Source of the DNA: Burkholderiaceae bacterium
GTDB lineage: Bacteria; Pseudomonadota; Gammaproteobacteria; Burkholderiales; Burkholderiaceae
Assembly: GCA_022701845.1 (NCBI GenBank)
Contig: JAKONS010000082.1
Span: 1-9,392 of the forward strand
Direction of reading: 5' to 3'
DNA length: 9,392 bases
Notes under the pieces: model-generated
Told to the model about the DNA's origin: nothing
The model's input: only the letters and a program-made list of their open reading frames with translations
Database searches by the model: none
Position numbers and translations under genes: made by a program
Part shown: piece by piece, positions 1-6,317 of the stretch
How positions within the stretch are numbered: the stretch's first letter is position 1
Layout of the letters: every line of letters begins with the position of its first letter

Positions 1-336
1 CGCCCGTTCATCCTCGTCGGCTTCGCTGCGTTCGTGCTGCTGACGCCGCTGGCCGCCACATCGTTCAACCGGGCGATCAAGGCCTTGGGCGCCAAGCGCT
101 GGCAGATGCTGCACAAGCTGGTGTACCTGATCGCCGGCCTGGGCCTGCTGCATTTCTTCTGGATGCGCGCCGGCAAGAACAACTTCGCCGAGGTGTTCGT
201 CTATGCCGGTATCGTCGCGATGCTGCTGCTGTGGCGGGTCTGGTACCACTTCGTCGGCAAGCAGCGCAAGAAGGCACAGGCGCTGGCAAAGGCTCAGGCT
301 GCAGCCAAGGCACGGGCCGCTCGCGGCACAGCCTGA
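1..336 (+). CDS. msrQ: MsrQ C-terminal part (haem-binding membrane subunit of the MsrPQ methionine sulfoxide reductase), 5' end outside window
   Basis: The reading frame is open from base 1 and encodes the last 111 residues; the N-terminus lies left of the window. MsrQ is an inner-membrane b-type haem protein that passes electrons from the quinone pool or a flavin reductase to periplasmic MsrP, which repairs oxidised methionine. About three hydrophobic segments are visible (visible residues ~1-20, ~39-56, ~65-83). The motifs RWQMLHKLVYL and LHFFW carry His38 and His51 of the fragment. Their 13-residue spacing matches that of the last two haem-ligand histidines of E. coli MsrQ as I remember them. 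The last ~25 residues are an Ala/Lys/Arg-rich cytoplasmic tail. msrP, normally upstream, is not in view. The alternative is another ferric-reductase-like transmembrane protein, but the motifs favour MsrQ. Confidence 0.88.
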   Translation, partial: RPFILVGFAAFVLLTPLAATSFNRAIKALGAKRWQMLHKLVYLIAGLGLLHFFWMRAGKNNFAEVFVYAGIVAMLLLWRVWYHFVGKQRKKAQALAKAQAAAKARAARGTA

Positions 337-341
337 GTCGA

Positions 342-369
342 TCGGTCGGCCGTCCGTACGGCCGATCGG
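342..369. terminator. Hairpin between convergent msrQ and lysA, probable bidirectional terminator
   Basis: CGGCCGT (347-353) pairs with ACGGCCG (358-364) around a CCGT tetraloop. The stem extends outward through T346-A365, a G-T wobble, G344-C367 and C343-G368, giving 11 pairs, or 12 with one more wobble. It starts 6 bp after the msrQ stop and ends 7 bp from the lysA stop, so it can serve both genes. Neither strand has a U-tract after the stem, so intrinsic termination by the classic mechanism is not assured. It may instead protect 3' ends or act together with Rho. Confidence 0.6.
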
Positions 370-375
370 GCAGGG

Positions 376-1659
376 TCAGGCGGGCAGGATCTCGCCGCGC
401 ATCTGGTCCTCGGCGGTTTCGCGCTCGCGGATGAGGTGCGCCTGCGATCCATCCACCAGGACCTCGGCCGCACGACCCCGGGTGTTGTAGTTGCTGGCCA
501 TGCTCATGCAGTAGGCGCCGGTCGACAGCACCGCCAGCCGATCGCCCGGCAGCACCGCCAGTCGCCGGTCGCGGCCGAGCCAGTCACCGCTCTCGCATAC
601 CGGACCGACCACGTCCACCAGGGTGGTCTGGGCGGCATCCTCCGGCAGCAGCAGCGGCACGATGGCGTGGTACGCCTCGTACATCGCCGGTCGCGGCAGG
701 TCGTTCATGGCTGCGTCGACGATGCAGAAGTTCTTGTGTTCGCCCGGCTTGTTGTAGAGCACCTCGGTCAGGCAGACGCCGGCGTTGCCCACCAGCGAGC
801 GCCCGGGTTCGACCAGCAGCTTGCGGTCGCCGTAGCCGCGTGCATCGAGCTTGGCCAGCAGTTGCGCCCAGAGCGCGTCGGCCGCGGGGGGCGCGTCGCC
901 GTGGTAATCGATGCCGAGGCCGCCACCGAAGTCGATGTGCTGCAGCGCAATGCCGGCCGACTCGATCGCCGCGACCAGGTCCAGCACCCGATCCATCGCG
1001 TCGAGATAGGGGGTGGCCTCGGTGATCTGCGAGCCGATGTGGCAGTCGATGCCGATCACCCGCAGACCGGGCAGGGCGGCGGCGTGGCGGTACACCGCGA
1101 CCGCGCGCTCGTGGGCGATGCCGAACTTGTTGTCCTTCAGGCCGGTGGAAATATAGGGGTGGGTCTTCGGGTCGACGTTGGGATTGACCCGGATGCTGAC
1201 CGGCGCGGTCGTGCCGGCAGAGCGGGCGACCGCATCGAGCACGTCGATCTCGGCCTCGCTCTCGACGTTGAAGCAGCCGATGCCGGCCGCCAGCGCCTCG
1301 CGCATCTCCGCCGGCGTCTTGCCGACGCCGGAGAAGATCACTTTCGAGGCCTGTCCGCCGGCGGCCAGCACCCGCCGCAATTCACCGCCGGAGACGATGT
1401 CGAAGCCGCAGCCCGCACGCGCGAACAGCTGCAATACCGCGAGCGTCGAGTTGGCTTTCATCGCGTAGCAGATCTGCACCGTGCGCCCCGCGAAGCCGCG
1501 CTGGTAGGCGGCCAGCGCCTGCAGCATCGACGCCTTGGAATAGACATAGAGCGGCGTGCCGTGGCGGGAGGCCAGCTCGGCGAGCGCGACATCCTCGAGG
1601 AACAGCGCATCGGCGCGGTAGGCGAGCTGGGGTGCGCCGGGGAGGGGGGAAGGAATCAT
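376..1659 (-). CDS. lysA: Diaminopimelate decarboxylase (PLP-dependent)
   Basis: The protein is 427 aa, the usual length for LysA. It is cytoplasmic and catalyses the last step of lysine synthesis, meso-diaminopimelate to L-lysine plus CO2. It has the fold type III PLP barrel followed by a beta domain. YAMKAN (K68) carries the PLP-binding lysine, and CHIGSQ (206-211), GGGLG (245-249) and EPGRS (284-288) are the cofactor and phosphate-binding motifs. GPVCESGD (352-359, C355) and GAYCMSMASNYN (381-392) are the C-terminal active-site motifs that reach across the dimer. The ATG at 1657-1659 gives the normal family N-terminus, although I see no convincing Shine-Dalgarno sequence before it. The gene follows lptM by 105 bp on the same strand, so cotranscription is likely. 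It shows no damage. Confidence 0.97.
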   Translation of the reverse strand: MIPSPLPGAPQLAYRADALFLEDVALAELASRHGTPLYVYSKASMLQALAAYQRGFAGRTVQICYAMKANSTLAVLQLFARAGCGFDIVSGGELRRVLAAGGQASKVIFSGVGKTPAEMREALAAGIGCFNVESEAEIDVLDAVARSAGTTAPVSIRVNPNVDPKTHPYISTGLKDNKFGIAHERAVAVYRHAAALPGLRVIGIDCHIGSQITEATPYLDAMDRVLDLVAAIESAGIALQHIDFGGGLGIDYHGDAPPAADALWAQLLAKLDARGYGDRKLLVEPGRSLVGNAGVCLTEVLYNKPGEHKNFCIVDAAMNDLPRPAMYEAYHAIVPLLLPEDAAQTTLVDVVGPVCESGDWLGRDRRLAVLPGDRLAVLSTGAYCMSMASNYNTRGRAAEVLVDGSQAHLIRERETAEDQMRGEILPA

Positions 1660-1743
1660 GGGCGGGGCGATGAGAAGGGCGGGAGAGCGGCGGGCCGGAA
1701 GGCGGGAACACCGGATGGAGGGCGCTCGACATGGCGCAGGAAC

Positions 1744-1757
1744 CGGGCAATTGCCCG
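1744..1757. repeat. Perfect 14-bp palindrome in the lptM-lysA gap
   Basis: CGGGCAATTGCCCG is a perfect dyad lying 7 bp after the lptM stop codon and about 85 bp before the lysA start. A palindrome with no loop makes a poor RNA hairpin, though it could open to a 4-nt AATT loop on a 5-bp GC stem. It could be a protein-binding site, a weak pause or processing site between the two genes, or chance. No T-run follows on the minus strand. Confidence 0.4.
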
Positions 1758-1764
1758 ACGACCG

Positions 1765-2079
1765 TCACTGGTCCATCGTGCTTTCCGGCACCAGGTCGCT
1801 CAGGGTGGGCGGTGCGGCGATACCGGTCGGGCCGGTGGGAATCTCGGTGGCGGAGGGCGCGGTGGGCAAAGCTGCAGGCGTTGCGGATGCACCGGCCGCG
1901 GGTGCCGCAGCGCGGCTGCGTGCCCAGTCGGGGCGCACCACCTGGACCAGCGTGGCGCGCTGCCGCGCCGCGGCTTCGGTCGGCAACAACAGCCCACCCT
2001 TTTGTCCGCAGGCCGCCAGCACAGCCGCCCCGCCGACAAGGGTTATCGCCCTGACTAGAATTTGCGGGACTTTCAACAT
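1765..2079 (-). CDS. lptM: Small lipoprotein of the LptM/LppL (YifL) family
   Basis: The protein is 104 aa with a lipoprotein signal: a hydrophobic stretch (~7-23) and lipobox LAAC, with Cys24 as the predicted lipidated residue. The residues that follow, GQKGGLLLP, match the family signature CGQKGPLYLP. LptM in E. coli is an outer-membrane lipoprotein that helps oxidative maturation of the LptD/LptE lipopolysaccharide translocon; assigning that role here is by family. The mature protein is longer than the E. coli one, with an Ala/Pro/Thr-rich, probably disordered tail (~57-92). Lying between cyaY and lysA is a familiar arrangement for this family in proteobacteria. The ATG start is 15 bp from the divergent cyaY ATG, and no Shine-Dalgarno sequence is visible. 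The alternative label is simply a hypothetical lipoprotein. Confidence 0.85.
   Translation of the reverse strand: MLKVPQILVRAITLVGGAAVLAACGQKGGLLLPTEAAARQRATLVQVVRPDWARSRAAAPAAGASATPAALPTAPSATEIPTGPTGIAAPPTLSDLVPESTMDQ
2033..2061 (+). promoter_or_regulatory. Candidate sigma-70 promoter for cyaY, inside lptM
   Basis: CCGACA (2033-2038, 4/6 match to TTGACA), a 17-bp spacer and TAGAAT (2056-2061, 5/6 match to TATAAT) would start transcription near 2068, about 27 nt before the cyaY ATG. The site lies within the 5' coding part of lptM on the opposite strand. This is forced by the 15-bp gap between the two genes. The match was made by eye only. Confidence 0.45.
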
Positions 2080-2085
2080 CAGCGG

Positions 2086-2116
2086 ATTGTAGTAATGACC
2101 GACCTCGAGTATTCAA
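2086..2116 (-). promoter_or_regulatory. Candidate promoter for lptM, inside cyaY start region
   Basis: Read on the minus strand, TACAAT (2091 to 2086, 5/6 match to TATAAT) is preceded by TTGAAT (2116 to 2111, 4/6 match to TTGACA) with a long 19-bp spacer. The -10 ends 7 bases before the lptM ATG, so transcription would begin at or next to that ATG. That would make a leaderless message, consistent with the missing Shine-Dalgarno sequence. The box is weakened by the non-optimal spacer. Confidence 0.3.
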
Positions 2117-2418
2117 CCCTTGCCGAGCAACTGCTGGGGCATGTCGAGGCCTGCTGCGACCGCTTCAACGACGACGACGACGCCGACATCGATGCCCTGC
2201 GATCCGGCGGCGTGGTGACGCTGGTGTTTCGCAACCGCAGCCAGATCGTGCTGAACCAGCAGAAGCCGCTGCACGAGCTGTGGCTGGCCGCCAAGTCGGG
2301 CGGCTACCACTTCAAATGGGTGGACGGTGCCTGGGCCGACACCAAGGGCCAGGGCGAACTGCTGCAGATCCTGTCGCGCGAAGCCACGGCCCAGTCGGGC
2401 CAGCAGCTGGAGTTTTGA
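2095..2418 (+). CDS. cyaY: CyaY, bacterial frataxin homologue (iron-binding regulator of Fe-S cluster assembly)
   Basis: The protein is 107 aa, about the length of E. coli CyaY (106). It is a cytoplasmic single-domain frataxin fold that binds ferrous iron and modulates IscS/IscU cluster synthesis. Helix 1 carries an acidic patch (D22, D26-D29, D31) as expected for iron binding. The strands follow ([14 protein letters not shown], 41-54), then the family signature [16 protein letters not shown] (58-73) with the conserved Trp63. An upstream TTG at 2062 would add 11 residues, but the ATG at 2095 gives the standard N-terminus. It is divergent from lptM and convergent with mrcA, so it is probably monocistronic. 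No strong Shine-Dalgarno sequence is present. Confidence 0.93.
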   Translation: MTDLEYSTLAEQLLGHVEACCDRFNDDDDADIDALRSGGVVTLVFRNRSQIVLNQQKPLHELWLAAKSGGYHFKWVDGAWADTKGQGELLQILSREATAQSGQQLEF

Positions 2419-2489
2419 GACAGGCCGGCCAAGGGAAGCCGGCTCTCCGGGATCCCTGCCGGAAAGGTGCGGGCCCGTCGGTGCATCAA

Positions 2490-2513
2490 GGCGTCTTCAC
2501 GGGGTGAGACGCC
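2490..2513. terminator. Hairpin between convergent cyaY and mrcA
   Basis: GGCGTC plus TCAC pairs with GTGA plus GACGCC around a short G-rich loop, giving about ten pairs with one bulged T. It lies 12 bp beyond the mrcA stop and 71 bp beyond the cyaY stop, so it suits mrcA best and may serve both. No real U-tract follows on either strand. A second, weaker stem (GCCGGC at 2424-2429 with GCCGGC at 2438-2443, 8-nt loop) lies right after cyaY and could be its own 3' structure. The rest of the 107-bp gap shows nothing else I can support. Confidence 0.5.
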
Positions 2514-2525
2514 CTGACGAAAATC

Positions 2526-4982
2526 CTAGGACCGGAACAGATCCAGGATCTTGTTGCGCTCTTCACTCGCTGGCGGCGCGGCCGGCGACACCGCGGCGTC
2601 CGGCGTGGGCGCGTCGCCGGTCCCGCCACCCAGGCTCGGGATGCCGCCGCTGCGCGCATATTCCTCGTAGAACCACTCGCCGCCGTTGTTCACCAGCCCG
2701 GCCGGCGGTGTGTATTCCTTCACCGGCACGCCCTGCAGCGCATATTCCATGAAGTTCAGCCACACCGGCAGGCTGAGCCCGCCGCCGGTTTCCTTGTCGC
2801 CCATGTTGCGCGGCGTGTCGTAGCCGATCCAGCTGATGGCGGCCAGCGTGGGCTGGAAGCCGGCGAACCAGGCGTCCATCGAATCGTTGGTGGTGCCGGT
2901 CTTTCCGTAGATGTCGGGACGCTTCAGGGTGGCCTGTGCACGGGCGGCCGTGCCGGAGCGGGCCACCGAATTGAGCAGGCTGTCCATGATGAAGGCGTTG
3001 CGCGGCTCGATGACCTGGTTGCTGGCGTCGAGCGCCGGCGGCTTGGTCTCCAGCAGCACGCGGCCCTTGGGGTCGACCACCTTGGCGATCAGCCAGGGGC
3101 TCAGCCGATGGCCGCCGTTGGCGAACACCGAGTAGCCCACGGCCAGCTGCATCGGCGTCACCGAGCCGGCGCCCAGCGCCATCGGCAGATAGGCCGGATG
3201 CTTTTCCTTGTCGAAGCCGAAGCGGGTGATCCAGTCCTGGGCATAGCGGGTGCCGATGGATTGCAGGATGCGGATCGAGACCAGGTTCTTCGACTTTTCC
3301 AGCGCCCGGCGCATCGACATCGGACCGTCGTAGCCGCCACCGTAGTTCTTCGGCTCCCAGGGCTGGCCGCCGGTGGTGCCGGCGTCGAAGTACAGCGGCG
3401 CGTCGTTGATGACGGTCGCCGGGGTGAAGCCCTTTTCGAGCGACGCCGAGTAGATGAACGGTTTGAAGCTCGACCCCGGCTGGCGCCAGGCCTGCGTCAC
3501 ATGGTTGAACTTGTTCTTGCCGAAGTCGAAGCCGCCGACCAGGGCCTTGAGTGCGCCGGTGCGGGGGTCGATGGCGACGAAGGCGCCTTCGATCTCCGGA
3601 ATCTGGGTGATCTCCCAGCTGCCCTTGGTGGTGCGCACCACCCGGATCACCGCGCCGCGCCGGATGCGGATGTTGGGGCCGGCCTTGTCGCCCAGGCCCG
3701 ATTGCGCGGGCTTGAGGCCGTCGCCGGTGACTTCCACCCGGTCGCCGTCGGCGCGCACCGCCACCACGCGGCGCGGTCCTGCTTCGAGCACCACCGCCGA
3801 CAGCACGTCGCCGTTGTCGGGATGCTCGGCCAGCGCCTCGTCGACCGCCTCGTCGACTTCCTTCGGATCGGAAGGCAGGTCGATGAACTGCTCCGGGCCG
3901 CGATAGATCTGCCGGCGCTCGTAGTCCATCAGTCCCTTGCGCAGCGCCTTGTACGCGGCGTCCTGGTCGCCGGCGCTGACGGTGGTGTAGACGTTCAGGC
4001 CGCGGGTGTAGGCGTCGCTGCCGTACTGGTTGAACACCATCTGGCGCACCATCTCGGCGATGTACTCGGCATGCACCCGGGTGCCGTCGTTGGCGCCGCG
4101 CAGGTGCAGCTCCTCGGTCTTGGCTTCGGCCGCCTGATCGCGGTCGATGAAGCCGTTGTCGGCCATGCGCTGGATGATGTAGAGCTGGCGCTCGCGGGCG
4201 CGGCGCGGGTTGTTGATCGGGTTGTTGGCGGTCGGTGCCTTGGGCAGGCCGGCCAGCATGGCGGCTTCGGCGATGGTGATCTTCTGCAGCGGCTTGCCGA
4301 AATAGGCCTCGGAGGCGGCGGCGAAGCCGTAGGCCCGGTTGCCGAGGTAGATCTGGTTCATGTAGATCTCGAGAATCTGGTTCTTCGAGAGCATGTGTTC
4401 CAGCTTCAGGGTGAGCAGGATCTCGTAGATCTTGCGGGTGAACGTCTTCTCGGAGGAGAGATACACGTTGCGCGCCACCTGCATGGTGATGGTGGAAGCG
4501 CCCTGGCTCTTGGCCCGGTTCACGTTGGCCAGGCCGGCCCGCAGCACGCCCACGTAATCGACGCCCCCGTGGTTGTAGAAGCGCGCGTCCTCGGCGGCCA
4601 GCACCGCGTTCTTCATCACCTGCGGAATGTCGGCGATGGGGGTGAGGTTGCGTCGTTCCTCGCCGAACTCGCCGAGCAGCGCGCCCTCGGTGGAGAACAC
4701 CCGCAGCGGCAGCTTCGGGCGGTAGTCGGCCAGATCGGAGATGTCCGGCAGGTTGGGATAGGCCACGGCGAGCGCCACGCCGATGGTGAGCGCCAGCGCG
4801 ACCACGCCCGCCACCGCCAGGCCGGCCAGTCCGAACACCACGCGCAGAGGCCAGAACCACCAGGAACGGGAGCCTGCCGACGCGGCGCGTTTTGCGCCCC
4901 GGCCGGTGGACTGGCGGGAGGCGCCGCGTTCGGCGCGCTCGGAAGATGTGTCGTCGCGGGGATCGCGGGGTTCGGTGGCCAT
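2526..4982 (-). CDS. mrcA: Penicillin-binding protein 1A (bifunctional peptidoglycan glycosyltransferase/transpeptidase)
   Basis: The protein is 818 aa from the ATG at 4980-4982, typical of class A PBPs, and is also called ponA. It is anchored in the inner membrane and builds peptidoglycan in the periplasm. Order: a basic cytoplasmic stretch (1-41), one membrane segment (~42-73) and a GT51 glycosyltransferase domain with EDARFY (catalytic E131), GASTITMQ (161-168), RKIYEILLTLKLE (183-195) and NQIYLGNRAYGF (209-220). An OB-type insert (~310-450) follows. The transpeptidase has SSFK (504-507, Ser504 nucleophile), SKN (564-566) and KTGTT (694-698). The frame stays open up to 5084, but a perfect TATAAT at 5013-5008 would place the transcript start near 5001, supporting 4982. 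It closely resembles Neisseria PonA as I recall it, and it lies divergent to pilM as in many betaproteobacteria. Confidence 0.96.
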   Translation of the reverse strand: MATEPRDPRDDTSSERAERGASRQSTGRGAKRAASAGSRSWWFWPLRVVFGLAGLAVAGVVALALTIGVALAVAYPNLPDISDLADYRPKLPLRVFSTEGALLGEFGEERRNLTPIADIPQVMKNAVLAAEDARFYNHGGVDYVGVLRAGLANVNRAKSQGASTITMQVARNVYLSSEKTFTRKIYEILLTLKLEHMLSKNQILEIYMNQIYLGNRAYGFAAASEAYFGKPLQKITIAEAAMLAGLPKAPTANNPINNPRRARERQLYIIQRMADNGFIDRDQAAEAKTEELHLRGANDGTRVHAEYIAEMVRQMVFNQYGSDAYTRGLNVYTTVSAGDQDAAYKALRKGLMDYERRQIYRGPEQFIDLPSDPKEVDEAVDEALAEHPDNGDVLSAVVLEAGPRRVVAVRADGDRVEVTGDGLKPAQSGLGDKAGPNIRIRRGAVIRVVRTTKGSWEITQIPEIEGAFVAIDPRTGALKALVGGFDFGKNKFNHVTQAWRQPGSSFKPFIYSASLEKGFTPATVINDAPLYFDAGTTGGQPWEPKNYGGGYDGPMSMRRALEKSKNLVSIRILQSIGTRYAQDWITRFGFDKEKHPAYLPMALGAGSVTPMQLAVGYSVFANGGHRLSPWLIAKVVDPKGRVLLETKPPALDASNQVIEPRNAFIMDSLLNSVARSGTAARAQATLKRPDIYGKTGTTNDSMDAWFAGFQPTLAAISWIGYDTPRNMGDKETGGGLSLPVWLNFMEYALQGVPVKEYTPPAGLVNNGGEWFYEEYARSGGIPSLGGGTGDAPTPDAAVSPAAPPASEERNKILDLFRS

Positions 4983-5007
4983 GGCGTCTCGCGTTAGGTA
5001 ACCCGGC

Positions 5008-5013
5008 ATTATA
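5008..5013 (-). promoter_or_regulatory. Consensus -10 box for mrcA
   Basis: On the minus strand the sequence reads TATAAT exactly (5013 to 5008), predicting a start near 5001 and a leader of about 19 nt before the mrcA ATG at 4982. No good -35 hexamer is found 16-18 bp upstream. Upstream activation may compensate; a small dyad, CTTCG (5040-5044) / CGAAG (5059-5063) enclosing ATAC-TC-GTAT, lies just above the -35 position. The box also settles the choice of mrcA start. Confidence 0.5.
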
Positions 5014-5098
5014 GAAATCGGGTGGATTCCGAGGATGCTCTTCGATACTCGTATGTTGCGAAGTGTGCAAGCGTGTGTGACCACTTATAGCCGCGCCG

Positions 5099-5129
5099 GC
5101 CCGCAGCGTGTTGTTTTGGCGCAGCGGGC
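5099..5129. repeat. Imperfect inverted repeat in the mrcA-pilM divergent region
   Basis: GCCCGCAGCG (5099-5108) and CGCAGCGGGC (5120-5129) are complementary at 9 of 10 positions, with an A-A mismatch in the middle and an 11-nt T/G-rich loop. It lies about 100 bp from each start codon. It could be a regulator-binding dyad shared by the two divergent genes, or part of a structured leader. I know of no family consensus that it matches. Confidence 0.45.
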
Positions 5130-5162
5130 TATCAGAGGCGCGCTGGCCATAGGGGGCGCTTC

Positions 5163-5192
5163 CGGACGGTACTGATAGGATTCGGCCGTCCG
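5163..5192 (+). promoter_or_regulatory. Inverted repeat bracketing a possible extended -10 for the pilM operon
   Basis: CGGACGG (5163-5169) and CCGTCCG (5186-5192) form a perfect 7-bp dyad separated by 16 bp. The spacer holds TGATAGGAT (5173-5181), which reads as an extended -10 (TGn plus a 4/6 hexamer) and would start transcription near 5188, about 40 nt before pilM. No -35 is evident. In that reading the dyad is an operator. If transcription starts further upstream, the RNA would instead form a hairpin followed by a T-rich stretch (5193-5206), resembling a leader terminator. The sequence alone does not decide. Confidence 0.35.
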
Positions 5193-5223
5193 TTAGCGTT
5201 TTGTTTCATAAAACTATTCGAGC

Positions 5224-5227
5224 AAGG
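5224..5227 (+). promoter_or_regulatory. Ribosome binding site of pilM, ambiguous start
   Basis: AAGG is the only Shine-Dalgarno-like sequence before pilM. It is 1 nt from the GTG at 5229, too close for initiation, but 7 nt from the in-frame TTG at 5235, which is the normal spacing. It therefore favours a start two codons into the longest frame. Confidence 0.45.
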
Positions 5228-5228
5228 T

Positions 5229-6317
5229 GTGTCATTGATATCGCTGGCCTCGCCCTTTAGCCGTCAGGCTGCACCACTCCTGGGCATCGACATCAGCTCC
5301 TCCAGCATCAAGCTGGTGGAACTGGGTCGGGAGAAGGATGGCACGCTGGTGCTCGAACGCTGCGCGATCGAGGTGCTCGACAAGGGCTGGATCGTCGATG
5401 GCAACGTCGAACGCTTCGACGACGTCTCCGAGGCGCTGCGCCGCCTGGTCAAGAAGAGCGGCACCCGCACCCGCAACGTCGCGATGGCCTTGCCGTCGTC
5501 TGCGGTCATCACCAAGAAGATCGTGCTGCCGGGCGGGCTGAACGATCTGGAGCTCGAGGCGCAGGTCGAATCCGAGGCCAGTCAGTACATTCCGTTTTCG
5601 CTCGACGAAGTCAGTCTCGACTTCTGTGTCATCGGGGCGAGTCCCGGCGTCGGCGAAGACATCGAAGTGCTGATCGCCGCCTCGCGCAAGGAAAAGGTGC
5701 AGGACCGCCAGGGGCTGGCCGAATCGGCCGGGCTCAAGCCGGTGATCCTCGACATCGAGTCGCATGCGGCGCGCCTGTCGGCCGGACGCCTGATCGACAC
5801 CCTGCCCACCGGCCGCCGCGACTCCCTGGTGGCACTGCTGAAGATCGGCGGCGTGGCCAGCACGCTGCAGGTGATGCGCAACGAAGAGGTGGTCTACGAG
5901 CGCGACCAGGCCTTCGGCGGCAGCCAGCTCACCCAGCTGATCGTGCGGCAGTACGGCTTCTCCGCGGAAGAGGCGGAGATGAAGAAGCGCAACGCCGATC
6001 TGCCCGACGACTACCCGACCGCGGTGCTGGCACCTTTTGTCGACAACATGGCGATCGAGATCGTCCGGGCGCTGCAGTTCTTCTTCACCAGCACGCCCTA
6101 CAACCAGGTCGACCACATCCTGCTGGCGGGCGGCTCGGCGGCGCTGCCCGGCCTGCCCGAGGCGGTGGCCCAGCAGACGGGCTTCGGCTGCACCGTGGCC
6201 AATGCCTTCGAAGGCATGTCGCTGGGTGCGGGCGTGCGCTCGTCGGCCCGCACGCTGCGCGACGCGTCCTCCTACCTGACCGCCTGCGGCCTCGCCATGC
6301 GGAGATTCCTGCAGTGA
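5229..6317 (+). CDS. pilM: Type IV pilus assembly protein PilM (actin-like ATPase)
   Basis: The protein is 362 aa from the GTG at 5229, or 360 aa from the TTG at 5235, which has the better Shine-Dalgarno spacing. PilM is a cytoplasmic FtsA/actin-like protein that binds ATP and the N-terminal motif of PilN, linking the cytoplasmic motors to the alignment complex. LLGIDISSSSIKLVEL (17-32) holds the phosphate-1 loop with Asp21. EAQVESEASQYIPF (110-123) is the characteristic PilM segment, and ILLAGGSAALPGL (297-309) is the adenosine motif. The C-terminus ends in LTACGLAMRRF, as in other PilMs. Near residue 325, where I remember NPF in Pseudomonas PilM, it reads NAF. It is the first gene of pilMNOPQ and overlaps pilN by 4 bp. 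Confidence 0.95.
   Translation: MSLISLASPFSRQAAPLLGIDISSSSIKLVELGREKDGTLVLERCAIEVLDKGWIVDGNVERFDDVSEALRRLVKKSGTRTRNVAMALPSSAVITKKIVLPGGLNDLELEAQVESEASQYIPFSLDEVSLDFCVIGASPGVGEDIEVLIAASRKEKVQDRQGLAESAGLKPVILDIESHAARLSAGRLIDTLPTGRRDSLVALLKIGGVASTLQVMRNEEVVYERDQAFGGSQLTQLIVRQYGFSAEEAEMKKRNADLPDDYPTAVLAPFVDNMAIEIVRALQFFFTSTPYNQVDHILLAGGSAALPGLPEAVAQQTGFGCTVANAFEGMSLGAGVRSSARTLRDASSYLTACGLAMRRFLQ

Noticed and set aside
436..2058. A 540-codon frame on the plus strand, antisense to lysA and lptM
   Set aside because: It is a shadow frame in GC-rich DNA. Its translation is Arg/Gly/His-rich with no domain, while the opposite strand encodes clear lysA and lptM.
3108..4997. A 629-codon plus-strand frame antisense to mrcA
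   Set aside because: It has no recognisable fold and is rich in Gly, Ala, His and Val from the mirrored codon positions. It has no ribosome site or operon context.
2563..5070. An 835-codon minus-strand frame overlapping mrcA in another register
   Set aside because: Its product is a low-complexity Arg/His/Gly-rich string, the typical result of reading third-position GC bias out of frame. The mrcA frame has every catalytic motif.
4983..5084. Upstream start for mrcA adding 34 residues
   Set aside because: The consensus TATAAT at 5013-5008 would lie inside that coding stretch, and the added residues look unlike a PBP N-terminus.
5142..5162. Possible sigma-54 site (TGG...GC) before pilM
   Set aside because: TGGCCATAGGGGGCGC lacks the TTGC of the -12 element, and the spacing fit is only approximate.
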